Shown piece by piece: positions 1-5,099 of a stretch of 6,086 nucleotides of DNA (position 1 is the first letter of the stretch; every line of letters starts with the position of its first letter). A program made the translations under genes and the position numbers. The DNA is taken from assembly GCA_022567875.1 (NCBI GenBank), contig JADFGB010000077.1, positions 1 through 6,086 of the forward strand. Direction: 5' to 3'. The stretch comes from Bacteroidota bacterium. GTDB lineage: Bacteria > Bacteroidota > Ignavibacteria > Ignavibacteriales > Ignavibacteriaceae. The notes below the pieces were generated by a model that saw nothing but the letters and a program-made list of their open reading frames with translations, ran no database searches and was not told the DNA's origin.

Positions 1-107
1 CGATTAGTAAAATATTATTATCTTGGTTGCTTACGCTTCCAATTGCAGCAGTAATAAGCGCATTATTATTTAAAATATTATTATTTAAACGGTTCTTTTG
101 CTTTTAG
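1..107 (+). CDS. C-terminal end of a PiT-family inorganic phosphate permease (5' partial)
   Basis: Reading from base 3, 34 codons stay open to a TAG at 105-107; the gene starts left of the window. The visible tail begins ISKILLSWLLTLPIAA and continues as a hydrophobic helix (VISALLFKILLF) ending in a short basic stretch, KRFFCF. The S-W-x-L-T-L-P-x-A-A pattern followed by one last membrane helix is the usual C-terminal end of PiT (Pit/PHO-4 family) phosphate permeases, which import phosphate, often as a metal-phosphate complex, through the inner membrane. The frame of the next gene carries two stops (52-57) in this region, so the tail is not part of that gene. Identification rests on about 34 residues, so the family is likely but the exact subtype cannot be told. 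Confidence 0.72.
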   Translation, partial: ISKILLSWLLTLPIAAVISALLFKILLFKRFFCF

Positions 108-114
108 TGATACA

Positions 115-732
115 ATGAGAAATATATTTATTTCAACACCCAGAATTTTACCTTATACACCAACAAACATTTCTCTATTAACATTATCCCCAACAATAGT
201 GAATATATCATGGGCAGATAGTTCTGTCGGAATATTGTTTTATGAAGTCTGGAGGAAAGATGGGTTTGCAGGTTCTTGGAATGATATCTTTGGTCCATTG
301 CCCTCTACTACGATTAATGTAAACGACGTAAATCTAATTCCTGGTGCTGTTTATTTATACAAAGTCAGAAGTAAAAATAATTTTGGTTTTTCTGAATTTA
401 GCAAATCGGTTAATACTGCGGGCGTAGGTAGTTCAGGCTCGTTTGCTGCACCAACTAATTTAGTGGCGTTGCAATTAACGAGTTCACCATTTTCGGTTAA
501 ACTGGATTGGGTAGATAATATACCCGACGAAAACTTTTTTAAGATTGAAAGGAATGATAATTTATCGGCATTTTCTGAATTTTATACAATAGGAATAGTA
601 ACAAATAATACAATAACCTATGTGGATAATTCTTCGGGGTTTTTTGTAGGTAGAACCTACAAATACAGAATTAAAGCATTTTCAAACACGGATTCTTCCT
701 GGTCTAACGAAGCATCGATTACTTTGAATTAG
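115..732 (+). CDS. Two-domain fibronectin type III protein
   Basis: This 205-residue protein consists almost entirely of two fibronectin type III domains. Domain 1 (about residues 15-102) has a PTN start, the core Trp at NISWAD (W33) and a Tyr-rich F strand (YLYKVRSKNNFGFS). Domain 2 (about 112-205) repeats the plan with APTNL, KLDWVD and TYKYRIKAFSN. Such domains are usually extracellular spacer or binding modules. The ATG at 115 is the only ATG between the upstream in-frame stop (55-57) and domain 1; no Shine-Dalgarno is seen. It begins 7 bases after the permease stop, so the two may be co-transcribed. Oddly, the N terminus (MRNIFISTPRILPYTP) has no signal peptide and no sorting domain follows the second module. 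It may be a remnant of a larger surface protein or use another export route. No catalytic motif is visible. Confidence 0.8.
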   Translation: MRNIFISTPRILPYTPTNISLLTLSPTIVNISWADSSVGILFYEVWRKDGFAGSWNDIFGPLPSTTINVNDVNLIPGAVYLYKVRSKNNFGFSEFSKSVNTAGVGSSGSFAAPTNLVALQLTSSPFSVKLDWVDNIPDENFFKIERNDNLSAFSEFYTIGIVTNNTITYVDNSSGFFVGRTYKYRIKAFSNTDSSWSNEASITLN

Positions 733-803
733 GTGAATAATAAGGGATTTAATTAGTCTGGGGTTTAATACTTTTTATTTCTCAGTGTCTTATGTCTTTC
801 ATT

Positions 804-1100
804 TTAATTTTTCTCCCCCTTTTTTCTAAAATCCGGCTTATAATAAATACGATAGAAAAAAAACTCAGCAAAGGTAAGTAACGTTAATGAAAAAGTATCT
901 CTGTCAAAAAACTTTCCAAACCCTTCTGGTTCCATAATCCATTTAGAAACCACTGAAGTAAGTGACCAACCAATTGCAAAAAGAATAATTATCAAAGTTA
1001 TATTCAAAAAAGCTGTTGTTAAAGATTCATTTTTTAATTTCTTAATGAAAATTAAAACAACAAAAATAAAGTGAGCTATAAATATGAAAATAATTATCAT
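804..1100 (-). CDS. Small membrane protein of unknown function (98 aa)
   Basis: I do not recognise a family. The protein has a hydrophobic N-terminal helix (about residues 1-19), a short basic loop (KKLKNES), a second helix (about 30-50, NITLIIILFAIGWSLTS), a polar loop with EPEGFGKFFDRDT, and a third aromatic-rich hydrophobic stretch (about 70-87). It ends in a charged tail, KPDFRKKGEKN. It starts at an ATG (complement of 1098-1100), 12 bases after the previous gene's stop, and is the last gene of the minus-strand operon. The tight spacing and shared membrane character suggest it works with the genes before it. No obvious terminator hairpin is seen in the 71 bases separating it from the convergent fibronectin gene. 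Confidence 0.7.
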   Translation of the reverse strand: MIIIFIFIAHFIFVVLIFIKKLKNESLTTAFLNITLIIILFAIGWSLTSVVSKWIMEPEGFGKFFDRDTFSLTLLTFAEFFFYRIYYKPDFRKKGEKN

Positions 1101-1112
1101 ATCTTTATTTAA

Positions 1113-1610
1113 TTAAGTTCTCTTATTGATAACCACCATTCCAATAATTCCGCCAATTATTCCGAAAACTGAATCAATAATTATATTGCTGAATGTAATT
1201 GCAATTGTATAAAGAAGTGAGAATCCATTTGTGACTATATCGCTTGACATTTTGTTCAATAACCCCATAGTCTGGTCTAATAAATTTCCCAAATCTAATG
1301 AACGCATAGCCGCTTCTGTTTGGGGCAGTGTTGCAACAAAATCATTATTGTGTGTAATAAATGTTATCAGAATTTCAAAAGTTGACGAGAATAGTGCGGC
1401 AACAACTCCGGTTAAAAGCCCGTAAACTACTGCAGGTTTTATTGTTATTGGCAGATTTATATTATCTACTTTTAGATTTAAATATAATGCAGCAAAAGAA
1501 GCTGCAGGAATAATTAAGCAACAACTGAAACTTTTAATGTAAGGAACCGTTGTTAAAACCGCAGCGCCAAAGCCGCAAACGAGTATAGGCAAGTATTTAT
1601 TTGAATTCAT
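1113..1610 (-). CDS. Multi-pass membrane protein of unknown function (165 aa)
   Basis: This hydrophobic protein has about four membrane segments: residues 8-25, 28-45, 58-83 (VVYGLLTGVVAALFSSTFEIL) and a C-terminal pair within 125-162 that is rich in Gly and Ile (FGIIGGIIGMVVINKR). Between the third and fourth lies a polar stretch (about 86-123) with an acidic/amide patch and amphipathic character (TEAAMRSLDLGNLLDQTMGLL). The plan loosely resembles the DUF4199 group of Bacteroidota membrane proteins, but I see no diagnostic motif. It starts at ATG 1610-1608, and its A is also the last base of the upstream DUF2085 stop (TAATG), so it is probably translationally coupled to that gene. The 98-residue membrane gene follows after 12 bases. 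Confidence 0.75.
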   Translation of the reverse strand: MNSNKYLPILVCGFGAAVLTTVPYIKSFSCCLIIPAASFAALYLNLKVDNINLPITIKPAVVYGLLTGVVAALFSSTFEILITFITHNNDFVATLPQTEAAMRSLDLGNLLDQTMGLLNKMSSDIVTNGFSLLYTIAITFSNIIIDSVFGIIGGIIGMVVINKRT

Positions 1611-2104
1611 TAAATCAAGATTTTAGTTTTATTAAAAAGAAAATGGTTCTCTACGGCAGATAAGAAAAAAACAAATACCGTTAACCCGAAAATTAATCCA
1701 GTAAGGAAAGCACTGATTTTTAAATACGGAACAATATGCATTGATTGAAATAGAACATCGATTAATAAAATTATTGCTCCAATATATAAGAATTTTATAT
1801 CGATATGTTTCTGTTTAACATAGAATATAGATAAAGCCGAAAAAATTAGAACACCTAAGTATATACCCGAGCATCTTGCACAAACGTGTGCATGAGAACC
1901 CAATAATGAAAATGATTTATAATCTAATTGATGGCAAACACCTGAATAGAATTTATGAAGCACTGGGTATAAAATTATTGTAGAATTAGAATTACTAAAA
2001 ATAATTGGTGTTGCAAAACCAAATACCCATAAAAGAATTATTAAGAAGAACGATATTCTTAATAAAAATACAGACGAATTAATTTTATAGATATTATTTT
2101 GCAA
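1610..2104 (-). CDS. DUF2085 family membrane protein
   Basis: The protein carries the hallmark of DUF2085 (predicted membrane proteins of unknown biochemical role): C57-H58-Q59, then about 15 residues later C75-A-R-C78 followed by SGIYLG. The three Cys and the His could bind a metal or form a redox pair; this is an inference from their conservation. Membrane segments are predicted at about residues 15-36, 80-97, 103-120 and 126-150. The only possible start that keeps the first helix is TTG at 2104-2102: the frame is closed by TAA 12 bases upstream, and the next ATG falls after the Cys motif. The gene begins 9 bases after the beta-propeller stop and its own stop overlaps the next start, so the genes form one operon. 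The length (164 aa) is ordinary for the family. Confidence 0.85.
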   Translation of the reverse strand: MQNNIYKINSSVFLLRISFFLIILLWVFGFATPIIFSNSNSTIILYPVLHKFYSGVCHQLDYKSFSLLGSHAHVCARCSGIYLGVLIFSALSIFYVKQKHIDIKFLYIGAIILLIDVLFQSMHIVPYLKISAFLTGLIFGLTVFVFFLSAVENHFLFNKTKILI

Positions 2105-2113
2105 TGTAAATAT

Positions 2114-2983
2114 TTAATTATCAGTAAATACAGAAATCTCTTCTTCAGTTAGAACATACAATTTATTGTTAAAAATTACCGCAGCTTTTATTGGGTAATT
2201 AAGAGCACAGCCAAATAAAAATAATTTGGATAAAAAAGAATCTGGTGTGTTTAAATTCAATAAATATATTTCATCTTTAGAATTTAACAACAAATTATCA
2301 TTATAAATCCGAATGTTTGTAAAGTCATTATCTAATTTTCTAATATTATTTCCGTTTCCGAATTGATCGAATCTTATAAGCTTTTTTCCGTCCAAAACAT
2401 ACACATCGTTATTTTTAGAAATTGCTAATTTTGTAGGATTTTTTAATGCGAATATTCCATAATTATAGCCTCCAAAATTTGAAATAAACCTTCCGAATAT
2501 GTTAAATTTTATGACTCTTATGTTTTCAGAATCAAGTACGTAAAGTTCCCCAAGACTTGAAGTGGCAGCGCTAAGCGGATAACCGAAACTATCTTCATCA
2601 TTTCCTTTGTTTCTCGTTGTTAGTTCTGAGATAAAATTTAAGTCGTTATCAAGTCGTTGAATGCGGTGATTATTCTTATCAGTAACATATACATTTAAAG
2701 AAGTAGCAAATAGATCAATTGGTTGGTCGAATGCCGATGCTGCCCATCCGAAACCACCGGTGTGATTTAGTTCGTTGCCCAATGTATCAAGTGCAAATAT
2801 TTCATTGGTCTCTGAATCCACAACATAAATTATTCCTTTAGAATTTATACTGAATGTTTCCGCATTTTGGAAATTACCGAATGAAGTAAGCATATTAAAG
2901 TTTTGAGGGAAAATATTGTTAAAGGGGAATAACAATATTATTAATATAAGTGCTGTAAATATTTTGAAGATGAATGTTTTCAA
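2114..2983 (-). CDS. Secreted NHL-repeat-like beta-propeller protein
   Basis: Residues 1-27 form a signal peptide: MKTFIFK, a long Ile/Leu core, then FPQN; there is no lipobox. The mature part repeats the six-bladed propeller pattern of NHL-like proteins, in which a strand of the form [IV]Y-V-x-D is followed by a polar turn and a strand ending near a Gly. Clear units are IYVVDSETNEIFALDTLGN, VYVTDKNNHRIQRLD, LYVLDSENIRVIKFNIFGR, VYVLDGKKLIRFDQFGN and a weaker IYLLNLN, with a last LYVLTEEEISVF closing the fold. Such propellers usually bind ligands or proteins; no enzyme residues stand out. The start is TTG (2983-2981), as no in-frame ATG lies between it and the TAA seven codons upstream, and the signal peptide begins directly after it. 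It is the first gene of the four-gene operon. Confidence 0.85.
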   Translation of the reverse strand: MKTFIFKIFTALILIILLFPFNNIFPQNFNMLTSFGNFQNAETFSINSKGIIYVVDSETNEIFALDTLGNELNHTGGFGWAASAFDQPIDLFATSLNVYVTDKNNHRIQRLDNDLNFISELTTRNKGNDEDSFGYPLSAATSSLGELYVLDSENIRVIKFNIFGRFISNFGGYNYGIFALKNPTKLAISKNNDVYVLDGKKLIRFDQFGNGNNIRKLDNDFTNIRIYNDNLLLNSKDEIYLLNLNTPDSFLSKLFLFGCALNYPIKAAVIFNNKLYVLTEEEISVFTDN

Positions 2984-3075
2984 ATTTGTTAACAGAAAAT
3001 TTTAAAAAGTAAAAGTAAAATAATAATAAAAAGTTTTCTATTCATAACATCACTAAGCAATTTATTATAAATGCA

Positions 3076-3105
3076 GAGCGATTTTCTGAATCGCTCATTG
3101 AGCGA
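3076..3105. repeat. Overlapping alternative hairpins (GAGCGA / TCGCTC / GAGCGA)
   Basis: The arm GAGCGATT (3076-3083) pairs perfectly with AATCGCTC (3089-3096) around a 5-base loop. The same TCGCTC (3091-3096) also pairs perfectly with a second GAGCGA (3100-3105) around a 3-base loop. The two stems share an arm and cannot form together. No U-run follows on either strand, so this is not a standard terminator. It could be a leftover of a small palindromic repeat, or a structured leader for the operon reading leftward; the sequence does not decide. Confidence 0.55.
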
Positions 3106-3108
3106 AAC

Positions 3109-3133
3109 GGCCCGTCTGACACCGAGGCAGGCA
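3109..3133. repeat. G+C-rich imperfect palindrome containing GGCAGGCA
   Basis: GGCCCGTCTGAC ... GAGGCAGGC forms an interrupted palindrome with a C-A mismatch and a G-T wobble. It is strikingly G+C-rich against its surroundings. It shares GGCAGGCA (3126-3133) with the palindrome on the other side of the tRNA (3414-3421). Dispersed palindromes built on TGCCTGCC are, to my knowledge, common in Bacteroidota-like genomes; calling this one a family member is inference. Confidence 0.4.
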
Positions 3134-3210
3134 TTTCACTCTACAAAAAGGTGCTGTTGCCACAGCGATATTATTTGTATTTTTGTGGAGATGAAAAATA
3201 GATGTCTTTA

Positions 3211-3256
3211 AATATATTACTACCGAAGTTACTACCGCAAATAGTAGCAATATATT
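3211..3256. repeat. Inverted repeat with an internal direct repeat (TTACTACCG)
   Basis: The arm at 3211-3223 (AATATATTACTAC) is complementary to 3244-3256 (GTAGCAATATATT) with one A-C mismatch out of 13. Inside, TTACTACCG occurs twice (3217-3225 and 3229-3237), 12 bases apart. It lies just upstream of the possible tRNA promoter and could be a protein-binding site, though that is speculation. Confidence 0.4.
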
Positions 3257-3283
3257 GGTGACGTTCTAAATGGTTGTTAAACA
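3255..3283 (+). promoter_or_regulatory. Possible sigma-70-like promoter for tRNA-Gln
   Basis: TTGGTG (3255-3260) and TAAACA (3278-3283) are 17 bases apart, which would place the transcript start around 3290, about 10 bases before the mature tRNA end. The -10 box is weak and the call depends mostly on position and spacing. Confidence 0.25.
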
Positions 3284-3299
3284 GCAACTTAAAACAAAT

Positions 3300-3372
3300 T
3301 GTCCCGTGGTGTAATTGGCAACACGTTGCACTCTGGATGCGAAGAGTTCAGGTTCGAGCCCTGACGGGACAA
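3300..3372 (+). tRNA. tRNA-Gln (anticodon CTG)
   Basis: The 73-base sequence folds as a full cloverleaf. The acceptor stem TGTCCCG (3300-3306) pairs with CGGGACA (3365-3371). The D stem is GTGT/ACAC with loop AATTGGCA. The anticodon stem is TTGCA/TGCGA (one T-G pair) with loop CTCTGGA, giving anticodon CTG at 3333-3335, which reads CAG. The variable loop has 5 bases. The T stem TCAGG/CCTGA encloses the classic TTCGAGC loop. The discriminator is A3372, and the 3' CCA is not encoded (CAA follows), so it would be added by nucleotidyltransferase. The T1-A72 first pair is typical of glutamine tRNAs. Because the anticodon is CTG rather than TTG, the cell presumably has another tRNA-Gln for CAA. Confidence 0.95.
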
Positions 3373-3404
3373 CAAAAGGAAAGTAGAAAAATATTTCCAT
3401 TAGG

Positions 3405-3423
3405 CTTGCCTGCGGCAGGCAGG
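3405..3423. repeat. Palindromic repeat element (TGCCTGC/GCAGGCA)
   Basis: CTTGCCTGC (3405-3413) is complementary to GCAGGCAGG (3415-3423) over nine positions with one G-T pair, around a single central G. In practice the loop would open to three or more bases. It sits 33 bases after the tRNA. No U-run follows, so it is not a standard intrinsic terminator, although it could still stabilise or end the tRNA precursor. It shares GGCAGGCA with the element at 3109-3133. Confidence 0.55.
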
Positions 3424-3579
3424 GAATAAATGTTTGTAATATTAAATAGCCTCTGATGTTACCTGATTTAATTCTAAAATAGATTTATCAAATCGTACAT
3501 TTGATATGTTAAGTATCGGAAGATTTTAACAGACAGGAAAGACAGAGAGGAAAAAATTTGTTTAGGAATAAAATTCCAC

Positions 3580-3609
3580 TTGCGAAGTATATACTAATTT
3601 AATTATATT
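3580..3609 (+). promoter_or_regulatory. Possible promoter of the cytochrome-YceI genes
   Basis: TTGCGA (3580-3585) and TATATT (3604-3609) are separated by 18 bases, which would give a leader of roughly 64 bases before the ATG at 3680. The surrounding DNA is so AT-rich that a TATATT-like box is expected by chance, so this is tentative. Confidence 0.25.
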
Positions 3610-3679
3610 CTTTATTATAATAATATTTATACAAAAGGATACAGCATTCTATAGCCTAAAACCACATCCAAGAGATTTT

Positions 3680-4105
3680 ATGAAAGTAATATTACGTTTT
3701 ATAACAATATCTTTTTTTATACTTTTTTCTTCCTGTTCCGAGCATATAGTTGAGAGCACACCGAGTATAAACCAAAACTTAAACGCTGAAATAGTTTTAG
3801 CAAAATTTTCTGAAATACAAAGTAAAGTATTCAATAAATCTTGTGCACTGAGCGGTTGTCACGTTACGGGTGTTCAATCACCGGACCTTTCAGGAAACGC
3901 GTATAATGTAATTGTAAGCAAAGCAAGTACGCAAGGACTGAATTATATTGAACCAGGAAATCCAAGTCAAAGTTATTTATACTTAAAATTAATAGGCGCA
4001 AACAATATTTCCGGATCACGAATGCCCAGAAATGCGCCGCCTCTTGGGCAATCTGTAATTGATTCGATCAGTGCTTGGATTATGAATGGTGCTTTAAATA
4101 ATTAA
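3680..4105 (+). CDS. Cytochrome c-like lipoprotein with CX4CH heme motif
   Basis: This 141-residue protein begins with a lipoprotein signal (MKVILRFITISFFILFSSC, lipid Cys at residue 19), so it is probably anchored on the periplasmic face of a membrane. Residues 51-61 read FNKSCALSGCH: a heme-attachment motif with four residues between the cysteines (C55, C60) and His61 as likely proximal ligand, rather than the usual two. Further on, IEPGNPSQSYLYLKL and SRMPRNAPPL (M115 a likely distal ligand), followed by the helix IDSISAWIMNGA, are typical of the small cytochrome domains related to the planctomycete-type cytochrome group. The likely role is electron transfer; the partner is unknown. A weak AAGAGA lies before the ATG. 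YceI follows after 22 bases, so the two are probably one transcript. Confidence 0.8.
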   Translation: MKVILRFITISFFILFSSCSEHIVESTPSINQNLNAEIVLAKFSEIQSKVFNKSCALSGCHVTGVQSPDLSGNAYNVIVSKASTQGLNYIEPGNPSQSYLYLKLIGANNISGSRMPRNAPPLGQSVIDSISAWIMNGALNN

Positions 4106-4127
4106 TTAATTTTCAATTTTAAGAATT

Positions 4128-4715
4128 ATGAAGAAAAAATATATATTAATTCTAATTCTTTTAATCAGCTCAAGTATATATGCTGATGAATGGCACATTA
4201 AAAAAGATGCTGATAATCTTGTACAGTTTACTTCCTCAACAATTATATTGGACTTTGACGGTACTACTAACAACATTGACGGTTATATTTACTGGGAAGG
4301 GAAAGAAATATTCAGCGGAAAAAATGAAATTTATTTTGAAGTTGATTTGAATACAGTTAAAACCGGAAACGGGAAAAGGGATAGAGATATGCGTGAAGAT
4401 GTACTTGAAACCGAAAAGTGGCCCATTACCTATTTCAAAGGCAGCTTCATCAAAGTTGAAAAAAAAGGTAACCAAAATATTTATTCGGTAAAAATATTAG
4501 GCAAAATGTTTGTTCACGGGGTTGAAAAGGAAATTGAAATTCCCGGGAAAATAAAAATAGAGAATGGAGTAATGGACGTAGAAAGTAAATTTTCGATATA
4601 TTTAAACGATTTCAATATAGAAGCGCCGAGTTTAATAGCATTTATAAAAGTAGCACAAGAGATAAAATTAAAATTGAATTTTAAATTAGAACAAACTAGG
4701 GAGAATGATAATTGA
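4128..4715 (+). CDS. Periplasmic YceI family protein
   Basis: The protein has a signal peptide (MKKKYILILILLISSSIYA, cleavage expected after A19), followed by a YceI-like domain spanning most of residues 20-190. Recognisable parts are the opening strand WHIKKDADNLVQFTSS, the FDGTTNNIDGYI segment, the FEVDLNTVKTGNGKRDRDM loop with the following EKWPITYFKGS, and VKILGKMFVHGVEKEIEIP. The fold is a lipocalin-like beta-barrel; members with known structures bind isoprenoid-type lipids, and many lie next to cytochromes. Here it directly follows a cytochrome lipoprotein, fitting a link to periplasmic or membrane electron carriers, though that is inference. Length (195 aa) is ordinary for the family. 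It is followed by the truncated ArsC-like gene after 63 bases. Confidence 0.9.
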   Translation: MKKKYILILILLISSSIYADEWHIKKDADNLVQFTSSTIILDFDGTTNNIDGYIYWEGKEIFSGKNEIYFEVDLNTVKTGNGKRDRDMREDVLETEKWPITYFKGSFIKVEKKGNQNIYSVKILGKMFVHGVEKEIEIPGKIKIENGVMDVESKFSIYLNDFNIEAPSLIAFIKVAQEIKLKLNFKLEQTRENDN

Positions 4716-4778
4716 AATTATTTATAATAAAGATAGTTTTTAATAGGTAAAATTTAAAGGCGTTAAGAAGAATTTAAA

Positions 4779-4946
4779 ATGAATATTCAAATCTTCGGCA
4801 CAAAGAAATGTAAGGAAACCCAAAAAACAGAGAGATTTTTTAAGGAAAGAAGAATTCAGTTTCATTTTAGAGATTTGAATATTATCAGCCTAATTTCAGG
4901 GTCTTCCTTGACTCTCACCACCTTGTTTTTGATGAATCAAGGCTAA
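4779..4946 (+). pseudogene. 5' fragment of an ArsC/Spx-family reductase gene, cut at a junction
   Basis: From ATG 4779 the frame begins MNIQIFGTKKCKETQKTERF and continues FKERRIQFHFRDLN. This is the start of the ArsC/Spx/YffB thioredoxin-like family: a first beta strand, the single catalytic-position Cys (C11) after GTKK, a helix with the ERFFKERRI pattern, then the second strand ending in RDL. Members are usually about 115-120 residues and should continue with a KGLSxGE-like segment. Here similarity stops after about residue 34 (4880); the remaining 21 codons (IISLISGSS ... LMNQG) to the TAA at 4944-4946 run antisense over the end of a minus-strand gene and resemble nothing in the family. 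Neither other plus-strand frame continues the protein, so this is not a simple frameshift. An AAGAAG upstream could be a weak ribosome site. Confidence 0.72.
4782..4883. repeat. Perfect 13-bp inverted repeat inside the ArsC-like fragment
   Basis: AATATTCAAATCT (4782-4794) and AGATTTGAATATT (4871-4883) are exact reverse complements, 76 bases apart. Pairing does not extend further on either side. The right arm ends where the sequence stops looking like the ArsC family and where base composition changes. It may be chance in AT-rich DNA, part of a recombination site, or a trace of a fold-back amplification chimera. Confidence 0.6.
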
Positions 4947-5099
4947 TTTGGGTGTTGCTTTCTTAATCTCTTTCTTAACCTCTTGTTCCATACTTTTTTC
5001 CTTCATATCTTCTTTATAAAATGTTTCGTTACAATCCTTACACTTACAATAATCTGAGTGTACTGCCAACCCTTTCTTTTTCTTATTTTTACGCGACAA
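4896..5099 (-). CDS. Small lysine-rich protein with a CxCxxC zinc-knuckle-like motif (67 aa)
   Basis: I do not recognise a family. The N terminus is strongly basic (SRKNKKKKG), followed by H14-x3-C18-K-C20-K-D-C23, which could hold a zinc ion with His14 as the fourth ligand, then an acidic/basic helix-like stretch (KEDMKEKSMEQEVKKEIKK) and a Gly/Gln-rich tail. The start is TTG (5099-5097): a TAA lies directly upstream in frame, and an AGGAGG sits 6 bases before it, much the best ribosome site in the window. The next ATG (residue 31) would lose the Cys motif. The gene overlaps the end of the upstream gene by 11 bases, indicating translational coupling. Size, packing and ribosome site suggest a phage or other mobile-element gene. 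It ends 16 bases or fewer from the presumed junction. Confidence 0.7.
   Translation of the reverse strand: MSRKNKKKKGLAVHSDYCKCKDCNETFYKEDMKEKSMEQEVKKEIKKATPKLALIHQKQGGESQGRP

Larger units (their letters stand above)
2984..3299. other. Intergenic region upstream of tRNA-Gln and of the propeller operon
   Basis: No convincing protein gene lies in these 316 bases. The stretch should contain the promoter of the minus-strand operon, which begins at 2983, but I cannot point to clear boxes. From left to right it holds an AT-rich tract, a set of hairpins at 3076-3105, a G+C-rich imperfect palindrome at 3109-3133, an inverted repeat at 3211-3256, and a possible tRNA promoter at 3255-3283. Confidence 0.6.
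3373..3679. other. Intergenic region between tRNA-Gln and the cytochrome gene
   Basis: No convincing protein gene is present in these 307 bases. They contain the perfect G+C-rich palindrome at 3405-3423, a short GGAAT/ATTCC dyad at 3565-3577, and a very AT-rich stretch (about 3590-3640) that probably carries the promoter of the cytochrome-YceI genes. Confidence 0.6.

Noticed and set aside
733..803. Bidirectional terminator between the convergent fibronectin and 98-residue genes
   Set aside because: No clear stem-loop with flanking A/T runs could be found in these 71 bases.
1231..1425. Plus-strand open frame of 64 codons
   Set aside because: It lies entirely inside the minus-strand membrane protein gene 1113-1610, which has better protein character and operon spacing.
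3300..3372. tRNA-Gln as the attachment site of the foreign segment
   Set aside because: No second copy of the tRNA 3' end is seen near the junction, which is about 1.5 kb away with host-like genes between.
3405..3424. Intrinsic terminator after the tRNA
   Set aside because: The stem is strong, but it is followed by GAATAAATG rather than a run of T, so it is listed as a palindromic repeat instead.
3649..3834. Minus-strand open frame opposite the cytochrome start
   Set aside because: It overlaps the lipoprotein signal and heme region of a clear gene on the other strand and shows no family features.
4236..4475. Minus-strand open frame of 79 codons inside the YceI gene
   Set aside because: The plus-strand YceI domain is convincing, so this is a shadow.
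4881..4946. The 21-codon tail of the ArsC-like frame as a genuine new C-terminal domain (fusion)
   Set aside because: It runs antisense through the end of a well-formed minus-strand gene with a good ribosome site and has no family-like features, so it is read-through past the junction.
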